Assembly (NCBI RefSeq): GCF_914484835.1
Contig: NZ_CAJZAR010000044.1
Span: forward strand, 62,001 to 126,000
DNA: 64,000 bases
Direction: 5' to 3'
From: Paraburkholderia tropica
Lineage (GTDB): Bacteria; Pseudomonadota; Gammaproteobacteria; Burkholderiales; Burkholderiaceae
The notes under the pieces are model-generated. The model was not told the origin of the DNA and did no database searches. It saw only the letters and a program-made list of their open reading frames with translations. A program made the translations under genes and the position numbers. How positions within the stretch are numbered: the stretch's first letter is position 1; each line of letters starts with the position of its first letter. Below are positions 18,020-26,414 of the stretch, piece by piece.

Positions 18020-19224
18020 GGCATCGGTTCTCGGTGAACGCTGGAATGAGTGGAGATGGCGGCGGCCGGGACAACGAGCCGCGCGGGATCGAAAAGAGGC
18101 AAATCGGGCTCGCTGCCGAGCATCGCCTGCGCGAGCAGCTTCCCCATGAACGGACCGCTCGTGTAGCCGGAATGCACGCAGCCGATCACCCAGGCGTCGT
18201 CGTGGCCCGGAATCGGCCCGAGCATCGGCATGGCGTCCGCGGTTTCCGATTCGAGGCCGAGCCAGATGCGCGCGACGCGTGCGGCGGCGAGTGCGGGGAT
18301 CACGTGCTGCGCGAGACGGAGATTGCCTTGCAGGTTCTGCGGAATGGTTTCGACGGGGCCGTTCACGCGGTCGCCCACGCCTTGCCAGCCGCCGCCAATC
18401 AGCACCGTGCCGTTGTCGAACTGCTTCATCGACAGCAAGCCGTTGGCGATGCTCAACACGGTGCGCATCACGCGCGGCAGGCGTTCGGTGACGATCAACT
18501 GGTTGACGAGCGTTTTCACCGGCACGCGCACGTCGAGCATCGCGAGCATCGGTTCGAGCCACACGCCGCCCGCCAGCACGAGGCGCGCGCCGTCGAGACG
18601 CAGCGGCGTGCCGTCGCGTCGCTCGGCGTGCACGCGATACGCGCCGCGCTCGCGCTCGATACGGCTGACCGCCGCGTATTCGACGATCTCGACGTTCGCC
18701 GCCCGCAACGCGGCGCGATAGGCGCGGCCGGTCAGATACGCGCTCGCGAAACCGTCCATCTCGCAGTGTGCGGCTTCGAGCATCCGCGGATTGAGTCCCG
18801 GCTCGACGGCGAGCGCGGCGGCGGGATCGAGCAAGCCGATCTGCGCGCCGTATTCGCGCCGCGCGGCGGCCCGCGCGCGCAACAACTCCTGCTCGGCGGG
18901 CGTGAAGGCCAGCGAGAGACCGGGCGCCGCCGTCGCGGCCACGCCCGCGCCGAGCCAGTTTTCGGCGTTCATCCACATGTGCCACGCGTGCATGGCGTAC
19001 GGCACGAGCGCGGCGCGCGTCATATGCAGCGTGAGCGTGCCCGCGTTCACGCCGGACGCGGCGCGGCACAGCGCATCGCGCTCGACGAGCGCCACGCGCA
19101 TGCCGCCGCGCGCGAGAAACAACGCGGTCGTGCAGCCCATCACGCCGCCGCCGACCACGACGGCGTCGAAGTCGCGACCGCCCTGCGCGGCGCTCGCCGC
19201 GATCGATTTCATTGCGGTATTCAC
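18016..19224 (-). CDS. FAD-dependent amino-acid dehydrogenase, HcnC/DadA-like subunit
   Basis: About 402 residues of the D-amino-acid/sarcosine oxidase (DAO) family, with an N-terminal dinucleotide site (VVVGGGVMGC) and a C-terminal SGYTSGPFMG. The GTG at 19224 was chosen: it overlaps the upstream stop (GTGA) and has GGAAGG about 10 bases before it, while the ATG at 19212 has no ribosome site. Together with the next two genes it forms a heterotrimer like hydrogen cyanide synthase, octopine oxidase or D-hydroxyproline dehydrogenase, which oxidises a secondary or D-amine and passes electrons to the respiratory chain. Substrate unknown. Confidence 0.83.
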   Translation of the reverse strand: MNTAMKSIAASAAQGGRDFDAVVVGGGVMGCTTALFLARGGMRVALVERDALCRAASGVNAGTLTLHMTRAALVPYAMHAWHMWMNAENWLGAGVAATAAPGLSLAFTPAEQELLRARAAARREYGAQIGLLDPAAALAVEPGLNPRMLEAAHCEMDGFASAYLTGRAYRAALRAANVEIVEYAAVSRIERERGAYRVHAERRDGTPLRLDGARLVLAGGVWLEPMLAMLDVRVPVKTLVNQLIVTERLPRVMRTVLSIANGLLSMKQFDNGTVLIGGGWQGVGDRVNGPVETIPQNLQGNLRLAQHVIPALAAARVARIWLGLESETADAMPMLGPIPGHDDAWVIGCVHSGYTSGPFMGKLLAQAMLGSEPDLPLFDPARLVVPAAAISTHSSVHREPMP

Positions 19225-20645
19225 AGCGGCGCCGCCTTCGGAATGGGAATGTCGTCGTAGGTATAGGTGCCCGTGAGCGCGGCGACCGAAGCCGGCCGCA
19301 GCGGCGTGCGCGCCGAAAATGCGCCCACGCCTTCGCGCGTTTTGCCGGGCGCGCAATGCGTCAGCAACTCGGCAGCGACGTCGCCGCAACTTCGGCCCTG
19401 ACACGGCCCCATGCCGCAGCGCGTCCACGCCTTGAGTTGATTGACGTCCTGTGCGCCGGCTTCGCAGGCGGCTTCGATTTCCGCGCGCGTGACGTCCTCG
19501 CATCGGCATACCGTCGTGTCCGCGCCGATGCCTTGCACGTGTCCCTCGCGCAGCGCCATCAAGCCCGCCATCGCTCGGCCAAAACGCGCGTCGCGTTCGT
19601 GCGTTGCGCGCGCCGAGGCAATTGCCGAATCGGAGACGATGGACGGATTCGCGCCGAGGTCGCGCGCGCACGCGAGTCCGGCCAGCGTGCCGTGTGCGGC
19701 GGCCGCCGCCGCGCCCGCGATGCCCGCGCCGTCGCCGCAAACGTAGAGACGTTCGCGCGAGCTGCGGCCATCGCGGTCGATATCGGCGATCCATCCGCCC
19801 GCCGCGCGGTCGTATCGATGACGCGCGCGCAGAAGCCGCGTGATCTCCGTCGACGGCACGAGGCCGTGCCCCACGGCGACGCAGTCCACATCCACCATGC
19901 GCCGCGCACCGGCGACTGCACGCCCGCTCGCATCGCAAGGCGCGAGCGTCGCGCGCAGGCGCTCGCCCACGGGTTCGACGCGCTCAAGCGTGTGACGCGC
20001 GTAACGCGGCGTGCCCGCGCGGCGAATCGCGCGCCACCACGCAAAGCCCTGCGCCAGCAAGTCGGGACGCGTCACGAGCGCGGGCAGCGTGCGCAGCCAG
20101 TCCGCACTGCTGGCGAGATCGGCAATGGCCACGACTTCGCCGCCGCCCGCGATCGTCTTGCCCGCGACCGCCGCGAGCAACGGACCGCAGCCCGCCACCA
20201 GCGTCGTGCGTCCGGGCAGCACGCCCTGCGCTTTCAAGAGAATGGTCGCCGCGGCGAGGCCGATGACGCCCGGCGTGGTCCAGCCTTCGAACGGCACGAC
20301 GCGCTCGGTCGTGCCCGTCGCCACGATCAACGCCCGCGCGGTGCAATGCAACGGGCCATCCGGCCCGACGGCATCGACGCGATAGTCGCCCGTCACGGCC
20401 CAGACCGAGTGGGCCGAGAAGACCCGCACGGGGCTCGCGGCCAACGCGTGGCGCAACGCGTCGCCGGCTTGCCGGTCGGCCTCGCCGTGCGCCGGGATGC
20501 CCGCATGCGGCGCGCGATACACCTGGCCGCCCGCCTGCGCGTTTTCATCGAACAAGGCGACCGTAAGGCCGCTCGACGAAGCGGCGAGCGCCGCCTGCAC
20601 GCCGGCCGGCCCGGCGCCGATCACGATCAGGTCGAACTCATTCAT
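19221..20645 (-). CDS. FAD/NAD-type oxidoreductase with [2Fe-2S] BFD domain, HcnB/OoxA-like subunit
   Basis: 474 residues. The first dinucleotide site is GAGPAG (10-15). A second, NAD-like site (LVAGCGPLLAAV) and an FAD-closing motif (YVCGDGAGIAGA) follow. The C-terminal quarter holds a bacterioferritin-associated-ferredoxin-like cluster domain with the cysteine pattern CRC then RCGMGPCQGRSC. This is the alpha subunit of three-component amine dehydrogenases. The start overlaps the small ferredoxin gene by 8 bp, consistent with a tight stoichiometric complex. Confidence 0.85.
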   Translation of the reverse strand: MNEFDLIVIGAGPAGVQAALAASSSGLTVALFDENAQAGGQVYRAPHAGIPAHGEADRQAGDALRHALAASPVRVFSAHSVWAVTGDYRVDAVGPDGPLHCTARALIVATGTTERVVPFEGWTTPGVIGLAAATILLKAQGVLPGRTTLVAGCGPLLAAVAGKTIAGGGEVVAIADLASSADWLRTLPALVTRPDLLAQGFAWWRAIRRAGTPRYARHTLERVEPVGERLRATLAPCDASGRAVAGARRMVDVDCVAVGHGLVPSTEITRLLRARHRYDRAAGGWIADIDRDGRSSRERLYVCGDGAGIAGAAAAAAHGTLAGLACARDLGANPSIVSDSAIASARATHERDARFGRAMAGLMALREGHVQGIGADTTVCRCEDVTRAEIEAACEAGAQDVNQLKAWTRCGMGPCQGRSCGDVAAELLTHCAPGKTREGVGAFSARTPLRPASVAALTGTYTYDDIPIPKAAPL

Positions 20646-20952
20646 GGCGCGCCGAGCCTTCGTCCAGATCCACGGTCTCCACGCGCATCTGCGCGCGCAC
20701 GGGCGTCTGACATGCCAGCGCGCGCCGGCCGTCCACCATCACGAGACATTCCTGACACGAACCCATCAGACAAAACATGCCACGCGCGCCATGCGATCGC
20801 GGACTCGTGCGCAAACAGCGGATACCCAGAGCGAACAGCGCCGCCGCGACGCTCTCGCCGTCGCGCGCGGACACGGGCCGGCCGTCGTAAATCAGCTCGA
20901 CGCACGGCGCTTCGCGCAGACCGTGTACATGCATCCCATCGTCCGAAGCCAT
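20638..20952 (-). CDS. [2Fe-2S] ferredoxin-like subunit (HcnA-like)
   Basis: 104 residues with the Fer2_4 cysteine set Cys61, Cys66, Cys69 and Cys81 (MFCLMGSCQEC, then LACQTP). It is the gamma subunit of an HcnABC/OoxABC-type dehydrogenase. It is first in the 15615-20952 operon and faces the ABC transporter operon across a 147-bp control region that carries a perfect 9-bp dyad. Confidence 0.83.
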   Translation of the reverse strand: MASDDGMHVHGLREAPCVELIYDGRPVSARDGESVAAALFALGIRCLRTSPRSHGARGMFCLMGSCQECLVMVDGRRALACQTPVRAQMRVETVDLDEGSARHE

Positions 20953-21000
20953 CTTTTTACACCTCGCTTGACAAGGAATTTAGGCGATGTTTTGATCCTA

Positions 21001-21021
21001 TCGTATACGAACCGTATACGA
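21001..21021. promoter_or_regulatory. Perfect inverted repeat, candidate operator of the FCD GntR regulator
   Basis: TCGTATACG (21001-21009) and CGTATACGA (21013-21021) form a perfect 9-bp dyad around a 3-base centre, in the divergent region between the dehydrogenase operon and the ABC operon. The same paired GTATACG elements with identical spacing lie just upstream of the GntR gene at 26104-26122. The position suits control of both divergent operons. Confidence 0.75.
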
Positions 21022-21099
21022 CAAATCGCCAAAAATAAGGCGCACGCGCAGACGGTTCGTCGCCTCGATCCACCCTCACGCTTCTCACGGAGTCAGCAG

Positions 21100-21927
21100 A
21101 TGAAACCTTCGATGTGGGGACGCATGCTCGCCGCGACGGTCGCGGCAGCCGCGTTGCTCGGTTCTACCGGCGCTCATGCGCGCACGCTCGACGAAATTCT
21201 CGCCTCGAAAAAGATCGTCTTCGGGATCAATCCGAACCTGCCGCCGCTCGGCACCTACGACGCCAAAAACAACATCGACGGCTTCGACGTCAGCGTGGCG
21301 CGCAAGATCGCCGACGGCCTCGGCGTGAAGCTGGAGATCGTGCCGGTCGGTTCGAACGACCGCGTTCCGTTTCTGATGACCGACAAGATCGACGCGGTGA
21401 TGGGCGGCATGACGCGCAACGCCGACCGCATGAAGGTCATCGACTTCACCGATCCGGTGAACACCGAAGTGCTCGGCGTGCTGACGACCGCGGGCAAGCC
21501 GTACAAGGACTGGACGCAACTCAACGATCCGTCGGTGCGGCTCGTGCAGGTGCGCGGCACGACGCCCGTGAAACTCATTCAGGACAAGCTGCCGAAGGCG
21601 CAACTGCTGCTGCTCGACAACTACCCCGATGCGGTGCGCTCGATCGCGCAAGGCCGCTCCGATGCGCTGATCGACGTGCTGGATTTCATGCTCAGTTATA
21701 CGAAGCAATATCCGGTCAAGTGGCGCGTGGTCGATACGCCTATCGAAGTCGATTACGACTGCGTGGGCGTGAAGAAAGGCAATACGGCGCTGACCGAGCG
21801 CCTGAACAAGGAGATCGCGACCATGCAGAAGTCGGGCTATATCGCCGCGAGCTGGAAGACCTGGTTTGGCAGCCCGATGCTGTACGACCCGACCGCCGCG
21901 CCGCCGGCCGTCGCCTCCGCACAGTAA
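21100..21927 (+). CDS. Polar amino-acid ABC transporter, periplasmic binding protein
   Basis: 275 residues from the ATG at 21100 with a ribosome site (GGAGTCAG) just before it. The signal peptide ends near residue 27 (GAHA, then RTLDE). The mature SBP_bac_3 domain shows FGINPNLPPLGTYD and IDGFDVSVARKIA. It is first in a five-gene operon of two permeases, an ATPase and an M20 hydrolase. It delivers the substrate of the surrounding uncharacterised pathway. Confidence 0.87.
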   Translation: MKPSMWGRMLAATVAAAALLGSTGAHARTLDEILASKKIVFGINPNLPPLGTYDAKNNIDGFDVSVARKIADGLGVKLEIVPVGSNDRVPFLMTDKIDAVMGGMTRNADRMKVIDFTDPVNTEVLGVLTTAGKPYKDWTQLNDPSVRLVQVRGTTPVKLIQDKLPKAQLLLLDNYPDAVRSIAQGRSDALIDVLDFMLSYTKQYPVKWRVVDTPIEVDYDCVGVKKGNTALTERLNKEIATMQKSGYIAASWKTWFGSPMLYDPTAAPPAVASAQ

Positions 21928-22010
21928 GTGACACGCACGCAGGCGCCGCAAGGCGCTTGCGCGGATTGCACCTTGATCTTTAATCCTTGTTCCCAAGGAG
22001 CGCACACGAC

Positions 22011-22679
22011 ATGACGCTTCAATTCGGGCCCGTTCTCGAGCAATGGCCGTATCTGCTCGGCGGCGCGTGGCTCAGTCTGCAGATCGCCGTGCTGGCCTTC
22101 GCGTTCGGCATGCTGATCGGTCTCGCGTGCGCGTCCATTCAGCGTTTCGGACCGGCGTGGCTTGCCCGCGTCGTGAGCCTGTATGTGACGTTCGCAACGA
22201 ACACGCCGCAACTCGTGCAGATCTTCTTTCTCTTTTTCGCGCTGCCGCAAGCGGGCATCACGCTCTCGCCGTACGCGGCGGTGCTGATCGGCGCAACGTT
22301 CAATGCGGGCGCTTACCTGTGCGAAATCCAGCGTGCCGGGTTTGCCTCCGTGCACCGCACGGAGATCGAGGCCGCTGAAGTGCTGGGCTTTTCCTCGCTG
22401 CAAATCGTTCAGCACGTGATCTTTCCTCATGTGGTCAAGGTCATGTTTCCTCCCTTGTCGAATCAGTTCATCATGATGACGCTCGGTACCTCGATGGCGT
22501 CGGTATTCGGCGTGGAAGAACTTACCGGCCGCACTTACAACATTAGTTCGGAAACCTATCTTTCTGTGGAAGCGTTCACGGTGACGGCGGGTATTTATAT
22601 CGTCATCACGCTGCTGGCGACGCTCGCGCTGGCCCTGTTCGGCCGATACGTGTGCCGCGCCCGAGTGAAGGTGTTTTGA
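22011..22679 (+). CDS. Polar amino-acid ABC transporter permease (first)
   Basis: 222 residues, HisM/GlnP type. The ATG at 22011 is preceded by AAGGAG. The EAA loop (GFASVHRTEIEAAEVLGFS) and about five membrane helices are present. Its stop overlaps the start of the second permease gene (TGATG). It forms the inner-membrane channel together with that second permease. Confidence 0.87.
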   Translation: MTLQFGPVLEQWPYLLGGAWLSLQIAVLAFAFGMLIGLACASIQRFGPAWLARVVSLYVTFATNTPQLVQIFFLFFALPQAGITLSPYAAVLIGATFNAGAYLCEIQRAGFASVHRTEIEAAEVLGFSSLQIVQHVIFPHVVKVMFPPLSNQFIMMTLGTSMASVFGVEELTGRTYNISSETYLSVEAFTVTAGIYIVITLLATLALALFGRYVCRARVKVF

Positions 22680-23368
22680 TGCCAGATTCGACCATTCAGG
22701 AAGTCGCGCAACTGTTTTCGCATTACAACCTCCTGCTGCTTCTGGACGGCTTCGGCACGACGCTCGCGCTCTCCGCCATCGGTTGCCTCGCGGGATTCGC
22801 GGGCGGCTTTGCGATCGCCGTCGTGCGCGCGACGCGCTCGCGCGCGGTCGCCCCGTTGCGCGCGCTGGCATTCGTCTGGTGCATGCTGTTCCGGCGCGTG
22901 CCCTTCCTCGTCACGCTGATGCTGGTGTTCTTCGTGACGCAGTCGCTCGGCGCGAATTTTTCGACGTTCACGGTGGCGCTCGGCAGCGTGTGCCTGATCG
23001 CGAGCGCGTATCTCGGGGAAATCGTGCGCAGCGGTCTCGATGCCGTGCATCGCAATCAATGGGAAGCCGCGCAAACCCTGAACTTCAGCTTCATACAGAC
23101 GCTGCGCCACGTCGTCATGCCGCAAGCGTGGCGCGTGATCCTGCCGCCGACCTTTGCGTTCTTCGTCATGTTCATCAAGGACACCGCGCTCGCCTCGCAG
23201 ATCGGCGTCATGGAACTGACGTCGGCGGGCAAGGTGCTCAGCAACAAAGGCTTTTCCGCGACGATGGTGTACGGCACGGTGCTGGTGCTCTACTTCGCCA
23301 TGTCCTATCCCCTCTCGCGTCTTGGTAAGCGCCTGGAGAAGAATTTTGCCGCAACTCGAAATCGTTGA
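22679..23368 (+). CDS. Polar amino-acid ABC transporter permease (second)
   Basis: 229 residues of the same family (GLDAVHRNQWEAAQTLNFS as the EAA loop; FIKDTALASQIGVMEL). The start ATG overlaps the previous stop by 1 bp, and the end overlaps the ATPase gene by 23 bp. Such tight packing indicates coupled translation. Confidence 0.87.
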   Translation: MPDSTIQEVAQLFSHYNLLLLLDGFGTTLALSAIGCLAGFAGGFAIAVVRATRSRAVAPLRALAFVWCMLFRRVPFLVTLMLVFFVTQSLGANFSTFTVALGSVCLIASAYLGEIVRSGLDAVHRNQWEAAQTLNFSFIQTLRHVVMPQAWRVILPPTFAFFVMFIKDTALASQIGVMELTSAGKVLSNKGFSATMVYGTVLVLYFAMSYPLSRLGKRLEKNFAATRNR

Positions 23369-24083
23369 TCTGAAAGCGTCCTATGGCACGCAAACGGTGC
23401 TGGAGCGCATCAACCTGCGCGTCGACAAAGGCGAGATCGTCAGTCTCATCGGGCCGTCCGGTTCGGGAAAGAGCACGCTGCTGCGTGTGCTGATGGGCCT
23501 GCTGCCGCCCGAAGCGGGCGCGGTGCGCCTGAACGGAAAAGAGGTCGATTACGCGAGCAAGGCCGCCGTGCGCGCGCTGCGCTCGGACATCGCCATCGTG
23601 TTCCAGCAGTACAACCTGTTCCAGAACATGAGCGTGATGGACAACGTGACCATCACGCCCACGCGCATCAAGGGCTGGCCGCGCGCCGAAGTCGAACGCG
23701 ATGCGAAGCGGCTGCTCGAACGCGTGGGCCTCGGCCATCGCCTGAAAGCGTATCCCGACGAACTGTCCGGCGGACAGCAGCAGCGCGTCGCCATTGCGCG
23801 TGCGCTCGCGCTCAAACCCAAGGTGCTGTTTCTCGACGAAGTCACCGCCGCGCTCGACCCCGAACTCGTGAACGAAGTGCTCGACACGATTCGCGAGCTG
23901 GCCTCGGACGGCATCACGATGTTCATCGTCTCGCACGAAATGAGCTTCGTGCGCGAAGTCTCGTCGAAAGTCGTGTTCATGGCCGGCGGCCACGTGGTCG
24001 AAACCGGCACGCCGCAGCAAATCTTCGACTCGCCGCAAGAAACGCGCACGCGCGAATTCGTTGGCAAGATCCTGCGCCATTAA
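23346..24083 (+). CDS. Polar amino-acid ABC transporter ATP-binding protein
   Basis: 245 residues with Walker A (GPSGSGKST), Q-loop (FQQYNLFQN), signature (LSGGQQQR) and Walker B (VLFLDEVTAALDP). No ATG precedes the domain. The TTG at 23346 is chosen because GGAGAAG sits 5-8 bases upstream and the ABC domain starts at once (PQLEIVDLKASYG). It is the motor of the importer and belongs to the 21100-25367 operon. Confidence 0.87.
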   Translation: MPQLEIVDLKASYGTQTVLERINLRVDKGEIVSLIGPSGSGKSTLLRVLMGLLPPEAGAVRLNGKEVDYASKAAVRALRSDIAIVFQQYNLFQNMSVMDNVTITPTRIKGWPRAEVERDAKRLLERVGLGHRLKAYPDELSGGQQQRVAIARALALKPKVLFLDEVTAALDPELVNEVLDTIRELASDGITMFIVSHEMSFVREVSSKVVFMAGGHVVETGTPQQIFDSPQETRTREFVGKILRH

Positions 24084-24134
24084 CCGAATTTTCGAACGCT
24101 CGCATCAAAAGCCCCTGTTTTAAAGGCATATCGA

Positions 24135-25367
24135 ATGACAGACGCACACACCACCACCGCATTGTTCCAGGCCATCGACCACAATTTCGACAACGAAATT
24201 GCGTTTCTCGCCGACCTCGTTCGCCGCCCTTCCGACAATCCGCCCGGCTACTGCGCGGAGCACGCCGAACTGACGGCGCTAGCGCTCGAAGCACTCGGCT
24301 TCGACGTGGAACGCCATCGCGTACCGACGCCGGTTGTCGAGCGCGCGGGCATGATCAGCGCGACGAATCTCGTCGTGCGGCACCGCTTCGGCGCCGGGCC
24401 GGTGATCGCGCTCAACGCGCACGGCGACGTGGTGCCGCCGGGCGAAGGCTGGAGCGCCGACCCTTACGGCGCCGAGATTCGCGACGGCTGGATGTACGGG
24501 CGCGGCGCGGCCGTATCGAAGTCCGACTTCGCGACGTATGCGTTCGCGCTCAAGGCGCTGATCGACACGCGCGCGCCGCTCGCCGGCACGGTCGAATTGC
24601 ACCTCACCTACGACGAGGAAAGCGGCGGCCTGATCGGTCCCGGCTGGTTGCTCAAGGAAGGCATCGTGAAGCCCGATTACGCGATTTGCGCCGGGTTTTC
24701 GTATGCGATCACGACGGCGCACAACGGCGCGATCCACCTCGAAGTCACCGTGCGCGGCAAGTCGGCGCATGCGGCGCGCCCCGACACCGGGCACGACGCG
24801 CTCGAAGCCGCCGTGCGCGTGCTCAACGCGCTGTACGCGCATCGCGAAGACCTGCGCCAGATCCGCTCGGCCACGACCGGCATCGAGCATCCGACGCTCG
24901 TGGTCGGGCTGATCGAAGGCGGCATCAACACGAACGTCGTGCCCGACAAGGTCACCTTCCGGCTCGACCGCCGCGTGGTGCCCGAGGAGTCCGCGCAAGA
25001 CGTGCTCGCGCAGTTGCGTTCCGTGATCGAGACGGCCGCGGCGCTGCCCGGCATCTCGGTCGAGATTCGCGAAGTGCTGGTGACATCGCCGCTGCGTCCG
25101 ATCGACGGTGCGGAGCGTTTGACGTCGGCTTTGCAGGAAGCGGCGGAAGTCACGCTGGGGGCGCGCATTCCCGAGGAAGGCGTGCCGCTCTACACCGACG
25201 CGCGGCTGTATTGCGAAGCCGGCGTGCCGGCGGTGATCTACGGAGCGGGACCGCGTACGCTGCTGGAGGCGAACGGCCATCGCGCGGATGAGCGCGTCAA
25301 GATCGAGGATGTGCGTCTTGCCACGCGCACGGTGGCGCTGGCGCTGACGAATCTGCTGGGCGGTTGA
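24135..25367 (+). CDS. M20 family metallohydrolase (ArgE/DapE-like)
   Basis: 410 residues, the full length for M20. Zinc ligands and catalytic residues are visible: His96 and Asp98 in NAHGDVV, Asp131 in SKSDF, Glu161-Glu162 in YDEESGG and a C-terminal His in LEANGHRADERV. The lid domain (AIHLEVTVRGKSAHAARPD) is intact. Members hydrolyse N-acyl, N-succinyl or N-carbamoyl amino acids. It is the last gene of the ABC operon, 51 bp after the ATPase. A hydantoinase in the divergent operon suggests that it could remove an N-carbamoyl or N-acyl group, which is inference. Confidence 0.84.
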   Translation: MTDAHTTTALFQAIDHNFDNEIAFLADLVRRPSDNPPGYCAEHAELTALALEALGFDVERHRVPTPVVERAGMISATNLVVRHRFGAGPVIALNAHGDVVPPGEGWSADPYGAEIRDGWMYGRGAAVSKSDFATYAFALKALIDTRAPLAGTVELHLTYDEESGGLIGPGWLLKEGIVKPDYAICAGFSYAITTAHNGAIHLEVTVRGKSAHAARPDTGHDALEAAVRVLNALYAHREDLRQIRSATTGIEHPTLVVGLIEGGINTNVVPDKVTFRLDRRVVPEESAQDVLAQLRSVIETAAALPGISVEIREVLVTSPLRPIDGAERLTSALQEAAEVTLGARIPEEGVPLYTDARLYCEAGVPAVIYGAGPRTLLEANGHRADERVKIEDVRLATRTVALALTNLLGG

Positions 25368-25379
25368 GACCAAGGGAAA

Positions 25380-25403
25380 GGAGCGGCGCGCAAGCGCCGC
25401 TCC
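25380..25403. terminator. Hairpin between the M20 gene and the convergent gntR
   Basis: A perfect 10-bp GC-rich stem (GGAGCGGCGC, 25380-25389, paired with 25394-25403) has a GCAA tetraloop. It sits 13 bp after the M20 stop and 17 bp before the end of the convergent GntR gene. TT follows on the plus strand, and the flank is pyrimidine-rich in the minus direction. It could serve both operons. Confidence 0.7.
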
Positions 25404-25419
25404 TTATGACGCGGCGGGT

Positions 25420-26094
25420 TTAGCTGCCGGACCCTTCGGCAAGCCGTTCGAGCACGAAGCGGCGCAGATTCTGCAGATGCGTGCGCATGGCGCTGCGTGC
25501 GAGATCGGCATCTTCCGCGAGACACGCTTCGAGAATCGCGACGTGCTCGGCACGATCCTCTTCGATCCGGTTGAACGGCGTGGCGAGTTCGAACAGGCGG
25601 CTATTCGTGCGCACGATGTCGATGGTGCGCGCCAGCACTTCATTGCCGCCCGCGCGCGCCATGAGCGTGTGGATCTGGTCGTCGACCTGCCAGTGCGCCT
25701 GCTCCTGCTGGCCGCTGCTCAAGGCACGCGTTTTCTTGATGAGCGCCTGAAGCTGCTTCTTGTCGATCTTGCCGACCGCCAGCCCCACGGCTTCGACCTC
25801 GAGCATCTCGCGCACTTTCATCGCCTGAAAGTACTCCTGCACGCTCACGAAGCGCACGGAATAGGAACGCGCGCCCGCGCGCACGAGCAGGCCTTCGCCT
25901 TCGAGACGCAACAGCGCCTCGCGCATGGGCGTACGGGAGATTTTGAGTTCTTCTGCGAGCCGCCCTTCGACGACGGCACCGCCGCTGCGCAACGCCTTAT
26001 CGAGAATCATGCGGCGCAGCGTCTGATAGGCGAGTTCGCCTAGCTTCTCGGAATTGGATGTGGACGGATTGGACACGATATCGAGTGACGACAC
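25420..26094 (-). CDS. FCD-type GntR transcriptional regulator
   Basis: 224 residues from the GTG at 26094, chosen because the GntR winged helix begins about 20 residues later (LAYQTLRRMILDKAL; LKISRTPMREALLRLEGEGLL). Upstream in-frame extension to 26271 crosses the promoter and the candidate operator. The FCD ligand-binding domain fills the rest, with conserved Asp/His positions in DDQIHTLMARA and RAEHVAILEA. It likely represses the two divergent catabolic/transport operons and itself through the paired GTATACG sites. Confidence 0.85.
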   Translation of the reverse strand: MSSLDIVSNPSTSNSEKLGELAYQTLRRMILDKALRSGGAVVEGRLAEELKISRTPMREALLRLEGEGLLVRAGARSYSVRFVSVQEYFQAMKVREMLEVEAVGLAVGKIDKKQLQALIKKTRALSSGQQEQAHWQVDDQIHTLMARAGGNEVLARTIDIVRTNSRLFELATPFNRIEEDRAEHVAILEACLAEDADLARSAMRTHLQNLRRFVLERLAEGSGS

Positions 26095-26103
26095 TATGCT
26101 GTC

Positions 26104-26122
26104 AGTATACGATAAGTATACG
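26104..26122. promoter_or_regulatory. Candidate autoregulatory operator of the FCD GntR gene
   Basis: AGTATACG (26104-26111) is repeated in direct orientation at 26115-26122 with a 3-base centre. Because GTATAC is itself a palindrome, the arrangement matches the dyad at 21001-21021 base for base in its core and spacing. It lies 10 bp upstream of the GTG start, where a bound repressor would block transcription. Confidence 0.7.
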
Positions 26123-26189
26123 GTCAGGCATAGAGTATGCCAACTTGCGTTGTATCGTCGGCCCTGAAACTTTGAACGAGGAAGGTGCA

Positions 26190-26414
26190 ATGCCTCTTTA
26201 CGACTATCGATGCGAGACTTGCGGCGTGTTTGAAAGTACGCGCAGTGTGGCCATGCGCGACAGTGCGCCATCGTGTCCGGAATGCGGCGAGGCCACGCAA
26301 CGCGTCACGGTTACGATGCCTCGACTGGCTCGCTCCTCGGATCAGGACAATCAAGAGACGTCGCCCGACGGTCGCTACGGCATGCGTCATGCAGCTGCGT
26401 GTTCATGTTGTTGA
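26190..26414 (+). CDS. FmdB-family zinc-ribbon protein
   Basis: 74 residues. The FmdB/CxxC_CXXC_SSSS zinc ribbon is visible: LYDYRCETCG at the start and CPECG about 22 residues later. A short charged linker and a C-terminal CSCC tail follow. The start at 26190 is preceded by GAGGAAGG. FmdB-type proteins often accompany formamidase or amidase genes, but none lies beside it here. The exact function is unknown. Confidence 0.8.
   Translation: MPLYDYRCETCGVFESTRSVAMRDSAPSCPECGEATQRVTVTMPRLARSSDQDNQETSPDGRYGMRHAAACSCC

Noticed and set aside
18017..19069. DapA gene read as part of a longer minus-strand frame extending to 19069
   Set aside because: The extension is an out-of-frame reading of the FAD dehydrogenase; DapA starts at the ATG at 18019 with a 4-bp overlap.
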